This document shows, piece by piece, positions 22,663 to 34,226 of a DNA stretch of 64,000 bases; the first letter of the stretch is position 1; every line of letters begins with the position of its first letter. Position numbers and translations under genes: made by a program. This DNA comes from Okapia johnstoni (taxonomy: Eukaryota > Chordata > Mammalia > Artiodactyla > Giraffidae). The notes below the pieces were generated by a model. It did no database searches and was not told where the DNA came from. It saw only the letters and a program-made list of their open reading frames with translations. Where the stretch lies: assembly GCA_024291935.2 (NCBI GenBank), contig CM044309.1:35860001-35924000 (forward strand), written 5' to 3'.

Positions 22663-24308
22663 ACAAAACAACACAAAAATCCCTTCTATATGTGGATTTC
22701 TGATGATGCGGTCCATCATGAAAATGTGTGACATCTCTTTTTAAAACATCAAGAAAAAAAATTGCTAATTTGTTGGAAATAATTCCTTCCTAAGTACAAA
22801 AAAGTGTCTGTGGCCTGCAGTTCTACCAGAGTTTAAAGTGGAGGTTGCCTTGGAGAAAAGTAAAGAGATAGCTGATGAAGCATCTTTTCAGATCTGCATA
22901 AGGTAATTTAAAAGCCTGTGTTTTGTTTCGTGTTTGAGAATTTCTTGGGGAGAGACCTTCTGTTGTCAGGAAACTTCAAGATAAGCCAGGGGGTGGGAGC
23001 ATCTTTTATTCAAGAGGCCTGAGTGTAATAGAACTACCCCACATGAGCCAAGGGCAAGAGTGTGTTAATTGCCACGGGAAGGAATTTAGAAGGATGAATG
23101 TAGTAGGTCAAGTGGTCAAAATCAGTAGATGGAGTAGGTTTGTAGGATTCACAATGGAGCCCTGCCACATAATCTACAATACAGTCTGTAAATGTTTACA
23201 GCAGAGTTGGTGGCTTGACCCTGGGGTAACCCAGAGTAGAAAAGAAGTCAGAAAGGTGCAGGAATTGGACTACCAATGCCCAGTTCCTGGAAATTAGCTG
23301 ACATTTTGCAAGGCCCAAGGTTTGCCTGTGAACAATGTCTGCATGCTTCCTATGTAAATCTGTAGAACTCACTTGGGTTTCTGGGTTACATATTTATACA
23401 ATCTTAATTTTACAAAATAAATATAAAATTAAAAAAGTTATCTCAGTGCAACAAATTATTTCAAAAAGGCTAATCATGTCAGAGTTGAAAAAGGGGAATG
23501 AAATGTAAGTGCTGGCTTTCAGTTGGGTAAAATCCACAGACTCCAAAAGTCTGTTGACTATTTTATTGTGGCTTGTGGGTAAATTCCATAATATCAAATG
23601 TGTGTGTCAATATATATTCTGAAGACAAAATATGTTTGTGTGGGACATTGTTTTGGAGTAATCTATTATGTTACACTGTCACTTGAGGTGGTCAAAAATT
23701 TGAGAATAAATTTAAGTAAACAATTCAAATATAACTGTTAAAAGTTTGTTTTATAAATGTTAGATGCACTACTGTAAAGTTTTAAAATTGATGCCTTTTG
23801 CTCTTTCACTATAATTCCCTTTAGAGCTCTCTACTGCTAAATTCTTAAATACTTTTCTTCATTCTAGAGGATAAATGAGACCAATATGGGGGGCCAGAAC
23901 AAAGAAAATCAGTTTTCCTGTAAGTAAAGATATCCTTTATATTACTTCATTAAATATAATCATTGCCATACATAGCAAATGTAAAATTAAAGGCAAAGAA
24001 AAAGATAATCTTGGCTTTTTTTTTTATCAACTTAGTGTTTGTCCAAATATTGTAGAACTATATTATTTTTTTCCTTGAAGGGGTAAATAACATTTATTAT
24101 CCCATAGTAATTGGCCTACTTGTTTGTTTTTGTTTTTAATATATAGATTAGAGTGTGCATATTGCTGAATGACTTTTGGAGCAATCATTCAGTTGAGATC
24201 CATTGGTGGGTCAGGAAATCAGTTCAGGAAAGCTGTAATGAGCATTTTTTTTTTAATGAAATGGTAAAAATACCTAGAAACCAAAAGCATTAGCCATATG
24301 TGCATGTG
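22663..24308. other. Unassigned AT-rich stretch
   Basis: No recognised repeat or exon. The 84-codon frame at 23043-23297 has no familiar motif. Confidence 0.5.

Positions 24309-24358
<50 letters not shown>
24309..24358. repeat. (GT)n microsatellite
   Basis: About 25 uninterrupted GT units. Followed by 'attgggttgc', which faintly resembles a mariner terminus but is too short to call. Confidence 0.97.
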
Positions 24359-24360
<2 letters not shown>

Positions 24361-25021
24361 GTATTGGGTTGCAAAATAAAGGATATTTCTTACTGTGGGC
24401 TGAAACAGCAAAAAATATTTCTTAAATAGTTTGTAAAACTATTTTAGAGAATCACCGAAAATGTGATAGCTAAAATAATTGAGAAACCTTCCTATGAAGG
24501 AAGAGATAGTAAGTGATAATTGAACTGAGCATTCAGATTAACAAATTTGGTTACAGTGAGACCAAACAGGAAAATTGGATTCAAAATGGCTCTCCTATAT
24601 TTTTTCTGGAGTCATTGGAAACCTCTTTTATTCCATAAATAGCTTAACCTAAAACTTACTACATTCATGTATTTTCAGAACATTTCTGAAATATAAATAT
24701 CATCAAACCTCTGTGGGTTACATTTTGATGAAATATAAATATTCCAATAGGTTGTTTTTCTTAGTGTTCTACTTCGTATGGACAGGACTCATCAGAAAAC
24801 ATTTCTAATATCTCTTTTACAGATGGGTTTCCTGAACCAGCCAAATCTAAAATGTATTCCATAAGTATATCACAGTATTTTCTTCTTTTTATAACACTTA
24901 TCATTACCTTGAATTATCTTGTATAATAAAAATATTTGTTTTCTTCCTCATTTTCCTACCTAAAACCCAATCTAATAAAAACTAGTTTCCTAACTAAAAC
25001 TCAATCTAAAACCACCCATAT
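24359..25021. other. Unassigned AT-rich stretch
   Basis: No recognised repeat or exon. Confidence 0.5.
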
Positions 25022-25131
25022 CTTTCCACAATGTAAACTCCACAAAGGAAAGTCTTTGCCTCTCTTGTTCACTGCTTGCCTCAGAAAAGTGTCTGACCCA
25101 AAGTCATTCTTCAATGAATACATATTGACTG
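25022..25131 (+). repeat. L2 LINE 3' terminus
   Basis: 'aatgtaaactccacaaagga', tctttgcctctcttgttcact and 'caatgaatacatattgactg' follow the L2 3' terminal sequence. The Bov-tA at 25132 was inserted into its very end. Confidence 0.72.
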
Positions 25132-25335
25132 TGGGTTAGTTGCTCAGTTGTCTCTGACTCTTGCCGACCCCACAGGGGTAGCCCACCAGGCTCCTCTGTT
25201 CATGGGATTTTCCAGGCAAGAATACTGGAGTGGGTTTCTAGTTCCTTCTCCAGAGGATCGTCCTGACCCAGGGATCAAACCCAAGTCTCCTGTACTTCAG
25301 GCAGACTCTTTACTGTCTGAGCCACGAGGGAAACC
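25132..25335 (-). mobile_element. Bov-tA SINE with TSD
   Basis: Antisense Bov-A body ('ttgctcagttgtctctgact' to 'tccttctccagagg') and antisense tRNA-derived head ending at gccacgagggaaacc. A 9-bp TSD, tattgactg, lies at 25123-25131 and 25336-25344. Confidence 0.94.
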
Positions 25336-25344
25336 TATTGACTG

Positions 25345-26250
25345 AGTCACCAGGAAAACACTTATTGACTAGATAACTGATTTAAGAAATGATGACAAAA
25401 GCTGCTTACTGCTTTATAAAAACTTTCTAAGAGTGGAAATCAGGACATCTATAGCAATATACCATTCATAATGATTTTGGGGGGCCTGCTTTGTCCTCAT
25501 TAGACTTTATTTTTTCTATATGAGTAGGAGTGTTTGGATTCTAAACCTTGAATAACTTAGGGAATAATCAGGAAAAAAAGAAGCTTATTACCAACTCTGA
25601 CCATCAATCACATTTAAAACTGTAATCAACAACTCTTATGAAGCAATGAAGATATAGTTTGTAACTAAGGTGGTTATGTTACTATATCACTCTGTGTCCA
25701 TCTGCTATTTAGGGGTCAATATGAGCCTTTGTGCATTAAAATCTGTCAAATATACTCCCAAGAGTTCTTTTTTTCAGGCAGCAAATTAAGAGGAGTGGAT
25801 GATAACTATATTATAGGCTGGGAAACTAATATATCTGCCTATATATATCAAATATACAAATATATATTTTGTATACAAATATACAAATATATCACTTATC
25901 TGAATGGAAAATAGGTGGGTATAATGTATACTGAAAAGAAATATGATAAAGCCTTTAAGTTAACAGGCAGCTGACCCTATGTTGAAGGTTAAGTATTTAA
26001 TACTTCAAAACTAATATTATTGGGGAGAAATTTTGCCTCTAAGAGGTAATTAAATTTAGTCCTCAAAAATTTGGAGAGGTAAGACATTTAAATTAATAGA
26101 TGAGTTTTTAGCAAAACTGTGACACTGAGACCACATTCATTTTGTACCTACCCTATTTAAGATATTACTGCAATGAGAAAGCCATTATTTGAAATACAGT
26201 ATTTGGCAGATAGATACTGCAATAAATATGTTACATCTCTCTAGTACACC
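25345..26250. other. Unassigned AT-rich stretch with a TA-rich core
   Basis: Contains an imperfect (atatacaa)-type run at about 25831-25893. No recognised gene or interspersed repeat. Confidence 0.5.
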
Positions 26251-26576
26251 ATTCAGTCACTCAGTTGTGTCCAACTCTTTGCAATGCCATGGACTGTAGC
26301 ACATCAGACTTCCTGTCCATCACCAACTCCCAGAGCCTACTTCAACTCAAGTCCATTGAATCAGTTATTCCATCCAACCATCTCATCCTTTGTCATCCCC
26401 TTCTCCTCCTGCCTTCATTCATTCCCAGAATCAGGATCTTTTCCAATGAGTCGGCTCTTCCAATCAGGTGGCCAAAGTATTGGAGCTTCAGCTTCAGAAT
26501 CAGTCCTTCTAATGATTGTTCAGAAATGATTTCCTTAAGATTGACTGGTTTGATGTCCTTGAAGTCCAAGTGACTC

Positions 26577-27963
26577 TCAAGAGTCTTCTCCAACACCACA
26601 GTTCAAAAGCTCAATTCTTTGGCACTCAGGTTTCCTTATAGTCCAACTCTCACATCTATACATGACTACTGGAAAAAACTTAGCTTTGACTAGACAGACT
26701 TTTGTTGGGAAAGTAATGTCTGTGCTTTTTAATATGCTGTCTACGTTTGTCATAGCTTTTCTTCCAAGGAGAAAGTGCCTTTTAATTTCATGGCAATAGT
26801 CACCATCCTCAGTGATTTTGGAGCCAATGAAAAGAAAGTCTGTCACTGTTTCCATTGTTTCCCCATCTATTTGGCATGATGTTATGGGACCAGATGCCAT
26901 GATCTTAGTGTTTTGAATGTTGAGTTTTAAGACAGATTTTTCACTCCCCTCTTTCACATTCATCAAGAGGCTCTTCAGTTCCTCTTTGCTTTCTTCCATA
27001 AGGGTGCTGTCATCTGCATATTTAGGTTATTGATATTTCTCCTGTCAATCCTGATTCCAGTTTGTGCTTCATAGAGACCATAACTTTGCATGATGTACTT
27101 TCTCTGTATATAAGTTAAATAAACAGGGTGATAATATACAGCCTTAACATACTCCTTTCCCAATTTGGAACCAATCCATTGTTCCATGTCCAGTTCTACC
27201 TGTTTCTTCTTGACCTGCATATAGATTTCTCAGGAGGAAGGTAAGATGGTCTGGTATTTCCATTTCTTTAAGAATTTTCCACAGTTTGTTGTGATCCACA
27301 TAATCAAAGGGTTTGGCATAGTCAATAAAGCAGAAGTAGATGTTTTTTGGAGCTCTCTTACTTTTACTATGATCTAATGGATGTTGGCAATTTGATCTTG
27401 TCTGCCTATTGTAAATCCAGCTTGAACATCTGGAAGTTCTCGGTTCACATACTGTTGAAGCCTTGCTTGGAGAATTTTGAGTAACATTTTGCTAGCCTGT
27501 GAGATAGTGCAATTGTGTTGTAGTTGGAACATTCTCTGGCATTCACTTTCTTTGGGATTGGAATGAAAACTGACCTTTTCCAATCCTTTGGCCACTGCTG
27601 AGATTTCCAGATTTGAGGGCATATTGAGTACAGCACTTTCACAACATCATCTTTTAGGATTTTAAATAGATCAACTGGAATTCCATAACCTCCACTAGCT
27701 TTGTCCATAGTGTTGCTTCCTAAGGCCCACTTGACTTCCCACTCCAGGATGTCTGGCTCTAGATGAGTAATCACAACATCGTGATTACCTGGGTCAAGAA
27801 GATCTTTTCTGTATATTTCTTCTGTGTATTCTTGCCACCTCTTCTTAATATCTTCTACTTCTGTTAGGTCCATACCATGTCTGTCCTTGTTTGTGCTTAT
27901 CTTTGGATGAAATGTTCCCTTGGTATCTCTTATTTTCCTGAAGAGATCTCTAGTCTTTCCCAT
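26577..27963 (-). pseudogene. BovB linker and reverse transcriptase (relic)
   Basis: Consecutive minus-strand frames (27445-27963, 27374-27622, 26975-27220, 26577-26999) together give the linker (MGKTRDLF..., HLEPDILEWEVKWALG), the RT entry block (KDWKRSVFIPIPKK), the fingers and palm, and the thumb region. The YADD codons are present, but a 1-2 base loss just before them shifts the frame (read as LNMQMTAPLW). Several other frame changes occur. Inactive. Confidence 0.88.
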
Positions 27964-28086
27964 TCTATTGTTTTCCTCTAGTTCTTTGCATTGATCACTT
28001 AGGAACTCTGCTTCAGATAGGTGTATCTTTCCTTTTCTCCATTGCTTTAGCTTCTCTTCTTTTTCAGCTATTTGTAAGTCCTTTTC

Positions 28087-28223
28087 TGCTGCTGCTGCTG
28101 CTGCTAAGTTGCTTCAGTTGTCCCCGACTCCTAGCGACCCCATGGACTGCAGCCTACTAGGCTCCTCCATCCATGGGATTTTCCAGGCAAGAGCACTGGA
28201 GTGGGTTGCCATTGCCCTCTCTG
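28087..28223 (-). mobile_element. Bov-A SINE nested in BovB, with TSD
   Basis: It begins on the low side with (CTG)n (the antisense AGC tail) and ends at 'tgccattgccctctctg'. An 11-bp TSD with one mismatch, aagtccttttc at 28076-28086 and aagtccttctc at 28224-28234, proves insertion into the already present BovB. Confidence 0.94.
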
Positions 28224-28234
28224 AAGTCCTTCTC

Positions 28235-29004
28235 AGACAACCATTTTTTCCTTTTTGCATTTCTTTTTCTTGGAAATGGTCTTGATCATTGCCTCCTGTA
28301 CAATGTCATGAACTTCTGTCCATATTTCCTCAGGCACTCTGTCTATCATATCATAGAATCTATTTGTTACTTCCACTGTATAATGGTAAGGGATTTGATT
28401 TCAGTCTTACCTGAATGGTCTGGTAGTTTTCCCTACTTTCTTTAACTTAAGTCTGAATTTGGCAATAAGAAGTTCATGATCTGAGCCACAGTCAGCTCCA
28501 GTTCTTGTTTTTGGTGACTGCATAGAGCTTCTCCATCTTTGGCTGCAAAGAAGATAATCAATCTGATTTTGTTATGCGCCACCTGGTGATGTCCATTCGT
28601 AGAGTTGTCTCTTGTTTTGTTGGAAGAGGTTGTTTGCTATGACCAGTGTATTGTCTTCACAAAACTCTGTTAGCCTTTGCCCTCCTTCATTTTGTACTCC
28701 AAGGCTAAACTTACCTAATACTCCAGGTATATCTTGACTTCCTACTTTTGCATTCCAGTCCCCTATGAAGAAAAGGACATCTTTTTTGGTGTAAGTTCTA
28801 GAAGATCTTATAGGTTATATTGAACTGTTCAACATCAGCTTCTTTGGCATTAGTGGTTGGGACATAGACTTGGATTACTGTGATATTGAATGGTTTGCCT
28901 TGGAAATGAACAGACATCATTCTGTCATTTTGGGGATTGCACCTAAGTACTGCATTTCAGACTCTTTTGTTGACTATGATGACTACTCCATTTCTTCTAA
29001 GGGA
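28235..29004 (-). pseudogene. BovB APE-type endonuclease (relic)
   Basis: Antisense sequence encodes the BovB EN domain: a GDWNA box, a block ending in the NQIDYLLCSQRW region, and GSDHELL with the catalytic SDH. No continuous frame remains; a stop lies in the segment before the IDY block. The N-terminal part of the domain continues at 30384-30565 beyond the nested insertion. Confidence 0.85.
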
Positions 29005-29018
29005 TTCTTTCCCACAGT

Positions 29019-30369
29019 TCAGTTAAGTACAGTTGCTCAGTCATGTCCAACTCTTTGTGACCCCATGGACTGCATCATGCCAGGGTTCCCTGTCCATCAA
29101 CAACTCCCAGAGCATAATCAAACTCATGTCCATCACGTTGGTGATGCCATCCAACCATCTCATCCTCAGTCGTCCCCTTCTCCTGCCTTCAATCTTTCCC
29201 AGCATCAGGGTCTTTTCCCATGAGTTGGTTCTTCACATCAGGTGGCCAAAGTATAGGAGCTTCAGCTTCAGCATCAGTCCTTCCAATGAATATTCAGTAC
29301 TGATTTCCTTTAGGATGGACTGATTGGATCTCCTTGCAGTCCAAGGGACTCTCAAGAGGCTTCTCCAACACCACAGTTCAAAAGCATCAATTCTTTACTC
29401 TAGCTTTCTTTATAGTCCAACTGTCACATCCATCATGACTACTCAAAAAACCATAGCTCTGACTAGATGGACAATTGTTGCAAAAATAATGTCTCTGCTT
29501 TTTAATATTGCTGTCTAAGTTGGCCATAGCTTTTCTTCCAAGGAGCAAGCGTGTTTTAATTTCATGGCTGCAATCACTATCTGCAGTGATTTTGGAACCC
29601 AATAAAAGGAAATCTGTCACTGCTTCCATTGTTTCCCCATCTATTTGCCATGAAGTAATGGGACCAGATGCCATGATCTTAGTTTTCTAAATGTTGAGTT
29701 TTAAGCCAACTTTTTCACAGTGGTCACAGGACTGGGAAAGGTCAGCTTTCATTCCAATCCCAAAGAAAGGCAATGCCAAAGAATGCTCAAACTACCACAC
29801 AATTACACTCATCTCACATGCTAGCCAACCTAAACAGCACATTAAAAAGCAGAGACATTACTTTGTCAACAAAGGCCCCTCTAGTCAAGGCTATGGTTTT
29901 TCCAGTAGTCATGTATGGATGTGAGAGTTGGACTGTAAAGAAAACTGAGCGCAAAAGAAGCACTTTTAAAATCTGAATGCTTTTAAACTGTGGTGTTGGA
30001 GAAGACTCTTGAGAGTCATTTTGACTTCAAGGAGATCAAAGCAGTCAATCCCAAAGGAAATCACTTCTGAATAATCATTAGAAGGACTGATGCTGAAGCT
30101 CCAATACTTTGGCCACCTGATGGGAAGAGCTGACTCATTGGAAAACACCTTGATGTTTGGAAAGATTGAGGGCAGGAGGAGAAGGGGATGACAGAGGATG
30201 AGATGGTTGGATGGCATCACCAACTCAATGGACATGAGTTTGAATAAGCTCCGGCAGTTTTTGATGGACAGTGAGGCCTGGCGTACTGTGGTTCATGGGT
30301 CGCAAAGAGTTGGACACAACTGAGCGACTGAACTGAACTGAACACATGCTAGCAAAGTAATGTTCAAAA
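29019..30369 (-). mobile_element. BovB with inverted 5' segment, inserted in BovB
   Basis: A 14-bp TSD with one mismatch (ttctttcccacagt at 29005-29018, ttcttgcccacagt at 30370-30383) brackets the insertion, and the host BovB resumes exactly after it. Inside, 29019-29716 is an antisense BovB 3' portion. Then 29717-29825 plus 30353-30369 is sense BovB from a more 5' part of the element (the RT start, 'acaggactgggaaaggtcag'). This is a 5' inversion, as expected from twin priming. Confidence 0.93.
29826..30341 (+). mobile_element. Third-level BovB 3' fragment with TSD
   Basis: Sense BovB from 'caacctaaacagcacattaa' to the terminal gaactgaactgaa lies inside the inverted segment. The word cacatgctagc at 29815-29825 and 30342-30352 is its TSD, and the interrupted BovB sentence ('catgctagc' then 'aaagtaatgttcaaaat') continues on the other side. 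It is the youngest insertion in this stack. Confidence 0.94.
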
Positions 30370-30565
30370 TTCTTGCCCACAGTAGTAGATATAATGGTCA
30401 TCTGAATGAAATTTGCCCATTCCAGTTCATTTTAGTTCACTGATTCCTAAAACGTCAATGTTCATTCTTGCCATCTCCTGTTTGACCACTTTCAATTTGC
30501 CTTGATTCATGGACCTAACATTCCAGGTTCCTATATAATCTAGGTCTTTACAGCATCGGACTTCT

Positions 30566-30925
30566 AATACTCGGTACACTTAATAACTTTCAAGTTGAAA
30601 TTCAGTTTATTTATATACATTCTCCTCCAAGTTCTCATCAAGTACTTCGCTTGTTATGTTAGAGCAGATGTAGCAAACAGCAAAGAGGAAGTATGTCAAA
30701 TCAAACAGTTTATTATTTGACCTTGTGGAAAATCCAGAGAAGCGTGTACAGTGTTTAAATTCTGAGGCTTAAGATAAATATTTCAGAAAGACTCTCTACT
30801 TTGTTGATCGGTAAAATGCACCACAGAATATCACTTCCTCGCTGTTTAGTTCAGTGTAAAGAAATATGGAACTTTTTGAAAAGAATTTCTTTGTCTGGTA
30901 AAGATGGAAGGCCTACTGAAATAGG
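30566..30925. other. Unassigned stretch
   Basis: AT-rich flank between the BovB complex and the U6 pseudogene. No gene seen. Confidence 0.5.
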
Positions 30926-30941
30926 CATTAAAAAATAGATT

Positions 30942-31047
30942 GTGTTAGCTTTGGCAGCACATATACTAAAATTGGAATGATGCAGAGAAGATTAACATGG
31001 CCCTGTATGGGATGACATGTGCATTTTTGAAGGATTCCATATTTTTT
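30942..31047 (+). pseudogene. U6 spliceosomal snRNA pseudogene
   Basis: The full 106-nt length is alignable to U6 (normally about 107 nt), starting gtgttagcttt and ending 'ggattccatatttttt'. The central block 'cagcacatatactaaaattg' is unchanged, whereas the 3' part has many substitutions and a one-base deletion (ggccctgtatgggatgac). No PSE or TATA box is apparent at the spacing expected for a U6 gene, so it is a retro-pseudogene. It runs without spacer into an L1 3' end. Confidence 0.95.
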
Positions 31048-31266
31048 GGTATATTTGTAGGTTGTTAAGAGAATTGATCTTTCTCATCACAAGAAAAATA
31101 TTTTTTTTCTTTCTTTGTAATGATGAGATTATGGATCTATATAAGATGATGTTAAACTTGTAGTAATCATATCATGATATATGTAAGTCAAATCATTATG
31201 CTATACACCTTAAACTTATACAGCGCTATATGTCTAGTGCATCTCAATAAAACTGGAAAAAAATAA
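31048..31266 (+). mobile_element. L1M 3' end fused to U6
   Basis: Sense L1 3' UTR ('gtatatttgtaggttgttaa', ttctcatcacaag, 'tcaaatcattatgctataca' followed by ccttaaac) ends in 'atctcaataaaactgg' and an A-run. It begins immediately after the U6 T-run. A degenerate direct repeat, cattaaaNNata-like, at 30926-30941 and 31273-31289 flanks the U6-L1 pair as a unit, suggesting a single insertion. Confidence 0.9.
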
Positions 31267-31395
31267 TTATGCCATTAAAGCATAAAATTGAAAGATAATA
31301 AGAATAGCAAAAAAATAAGGTTAGTTTATTTGGTTGCATCCTGAGTTAGTGTCAGGTTCTGAATCAGGCTCTATCTCACAAAAATCTTAAGAAGC

Positions 31396-31468
31396 ATTGA
31401 GTTGGCCAAAAATTTTGTTCAGGTTTGTCCATAAGATCCTATGAGTGAACTTTTTGACCAACCCAATA
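31396..31468. mobile_element. Mariner-type short palindromic element
   Basis: The left end attgagttggccaaaaa and the right end ttttgaccaacccaat are near-perfect inverted repeats, and almost the whole 73 bp folds back on itself around ataagatcctat. It matches the layout of non-autonomous mariner elements common in ruminants. No transposase is present. Confidence 0.85.
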
Positions 31469-32118
31469 GTTATACCTTTTATACATATTGCCAATGTACA
31501 GACATAAAAACTAAAAATACTTTCTTAACTGAACCATATAAATACTTATGCTAGAAGGGCATGAATATCTAGAATATAACTTTATTTCCAAAATGTGACT
31601 GTTAAATAGAGTATGTTTAGGGAAAGTAATACATTCCTTTTATTACTGGCACAAAAACAGAACCTTGATCAAAAAAAGATTAAATGATTTATTGGTTGAT
31701 TGAATGACTAGTTATAAAAATATTTACCCTCACTTTCAGATCTACTATCAGGAATGGCCCACTGGCTAAGTTTGAAAGTGTTGGTAAGTAAAAAAGAATA
31801 CTTCTGATAAATGTAGTGTCTTACTTTGTGAAAATAAGAAAAAATCTAAACAGTGACTTTTATTAAAACATAATTTAAAAAATTAAAAGCACTGATTTTG
31901 TGTTTTAATTCCACTGTGTCAATTTTGATTTCTTCCAAACAGTAGAGATTGCAGTCTTCAAAGGGATCCCACAAGGGCATCTGTGCTAAAATGCCATTTG
32001 CAAAAGATCACAACTGATGTTCACAGGTTATTCTCATGAGGGTCACATACAACAAATATAAGCTTGGTAATATACAATTTGAGGAAGATTATTGAAGCCA
32101 AGGAGCCACAACTGTCAC
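31469..32118. other. Unassigned AT-rich stretch
   Basis: No recognised repeat, RNA or exon. Confidence 0.5.
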
Positions 32119-32128
32119 ACTCACAGGA

Positions 32129-32346
32129 TGATAGTGTTAGTTGCTCAGTCATGTCCAACTCTTTGCACCCCACGGACTGGACTGTAATCCACCGGGTTCC
32201 TCTGTCCATGGAATTCTCTGAGCAAGAATACTGGAGTGGATTGCCATTCCCTTCTCCAGGGCATCTTCCTGACCCAGGGATCAAACCCAGGTCTTCTGCA
32301 CTGCAGGCAGATTCTTTACCATGTAAACCACCAGGGAAGCCCATAT
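32129..32346 (-). mobile_element. Bov-tA SINE with TSD
   Basis: Antisense Bov-A body and tRNA-derived head (ending accaccagggaagccc). A 10-bp TSD, actcacagga, lies at 32119-32128 and 32347-32356. Confidence 0.95.
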
Positions 32347-32356
32347 ACTCACAGGA

Positions 32357-32926
32357 ATGCCACTCAAATATTCATTCTTTTCAATATAAGCACAGCAAAT
32401 ATGCATATACAATTAAATTGTTTGACATTCAAAATGTGTGACATTGCCCTATGTAACTCTAACACATTAACCAGTATATGGTAATCCCCTGGTGGCAGGG
32501 ATTGATTCAGGATGGTACAAGCAAAATGAAGCAATTTATCCACTGGTTGTGGGAAGCAGCCTCTTCCTGTACAGAAAAAGGAAGCTATGTAAGTCAGGCT
32601 GCAGCAACCATTTATGTCCACTATGAGGACAACAAGTTTGTAGGTGAAGCTGCAACACAGAAGAGGGTAGAAAAAATGATTAAATGTAAATCATTTAGTT
32701 TAAATAAGTCTTTATAATGCCTTCAGATATTTGACTGGTTACAAGGATTGCTTCTCTGGCTGAGTTTTAGTTATAGTCAGTTATGTAAATGTCATAGGGA
32801 CATATATGTTTATATACAATACAGACATCTAGTGCTGTCAGGTGATTCCTATGATGCGTTAGATATTTAGAAAATTATTTAATACATACATAAGTGCAAA
32901 GAGCTAGTATAGACTTTGAGAAGAAT
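32357..32926. other. Unassigned stretch
   Basis: Single-copy-like sequence. The 79-codon frame at 32478-32717 has no recognised domain. Confidence 0.45.
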
Positions 32927-33171
32927 GCTGCTGCTGCTAAGTCGCCTCAGTTGTGTCCAACTCTGTGCGACCCCATAGATGGCAGCCCACCAGGCTCCCC
33001 CATCCCTGGGATTCTCCAGGCAAGAATACTGGAGTGAGTTGCCATTTCCTTCTCCAATGCATGAAAGTGAAAAGTGAGAGTGAAGTCACTCAGTCGTGTC
33101 TGACTCTTTGCGACCCCATAGACTGCAGCCTACCAGGCTCCTCCATCCATGGGATTTTCCAGGCAAGAGTA
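32927..33171 (-). mobile_element. Bov-A2 SINE, lacking its extreme 5' end
   Basis: Both monomers in antisense, from tgctgctgctaagtcgcc through the 'catgaaagtgaaaagtgaga' linker to 'ttccaggcaagagt'. The last ~25 bp expected (the sense 5' start) are absent. No TSD was recognised. Confidence 0.95.
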
Positions 33172-34214
33172 TAAATCATTATAAATTAATTACTTTAAGA
33201 ATGATTCTGAATCAAATAACTCCAACACTGTGAATTACAAATTATGTGCTAATATATCTATATATAAAGTGTTATCAATGGTGAGAAAACTGTGAAGACA
33301 CATAGACTGTGATTCATATGAATTTCTTTTTCAAAGCAAGGCTTCTACATTCCACTTTGGATCTCATTCATACTATTATCTATGCAGAATGGCCTGGGGA
33401 AGAATGGAATTGCTGCAATCTATAAAAAACAAGTGAACAGGATTGGCCTGGAGTTGTGCCATCTTTGCAGAGGTAGTAATTTGTCTCAGTGAAGATTGTT
33501 GCCTTAATTAATGAGATAGAAATATAGAAGTTTGTAAGATCAGGTTTTCTCTAAGAAGAGCAAAATTTGATAGTATAAGCATACTTTTGAAACAACATTT
33601 TATTTTCAAGCTGATACTGTAGACTTTTATTTGTTGTCAGTAAAATAGAGCAAAATTGGTTATACATGTATCATTTCTTTTTCTCCCAACTTCTCTAGCC
33701 ACACTGTACACAGCACACAGAAATATTCATGCACAAGAAGATATATGACTAAAAATGAAGGAACCTCAAACAGTGCAAAGGGGATGTTGTGGTAGTTAGT
33801 ATGAAATATTAAGTAAAAGCTAAATGAGTGACTGGGGGAAAAGGTCTTCATTAAACAATTAGTTTTTTTTTTGTGAGATTCAGACTATGTAATCTAGCAT
33901 GTAACAATTTAGTACAGATATAAGCCATGTATAAGGAGGAGTTAGTAATAAAAGTAAGTAAGTGACTGATTCAAAATAAGTGAGCTAAGAACTGTATTTT
34001 TTCTGAGTATTAATACTTTTCCTACTGTTATAGGATAAAGTGTTTTGATTCAATCAATTAATTTGGGATTGGAGTGTAAAGAGAATACTCAAAATAGAAT
34101 TTTGAAGATTGTTATAATTTTGTTAAGTGAAGGACACATGGGGGCCATATTATTCATGCAGTCTATAATTCATTTACTTAGTAAATTAGGATGTAGAGAA
34201 AAGTTTTGAGCATC
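33172..34214. other. AT-rich stretch, nothing recognised
   Basis: No recognised repeat, RNA or exon. Confidence 0.55.
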
Positions 34215-34226
34215 TAAGATGAACAT

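Larger units (their letters stand above)
26251..30565 (-). mobile_element. Nearly full-length BovB, minus strand, with nested insertions
   Basis: Minus-strand order: endonuclease (30565 down to about 28235, interrupted), linker and RT (28086 to about 26580), 3' end at 26251. Removing the nested Bov-A (28087-28223) and the nested BovB complex (29019-30369) with their TSD copies leaves about 2.8 kb, close to the usual ~3.2 kb; the far 5' end is truncated. EN motifs GDWNA (28751-28767 region) and GSDHEL (28471-28489 region) and the RT YADD box (27009-27020) are still encoded, but frameshifts break the frame. The words tagtacacc at 26242-26250 and cggtacact near 30574 are a weak TSD candidate. 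Confidence 0.95.

Noticed and set aside
24361..24372. Mariner-like terminus attgggttgc
   Set aside because: Only about 10 bp; no matching inverted end nearby.
30942..31047. Functional U6 gene
   Set aside because: Too many substitutions in the 3' half, no PSE/TATA at proper spacing, and fused to an L1 tail.
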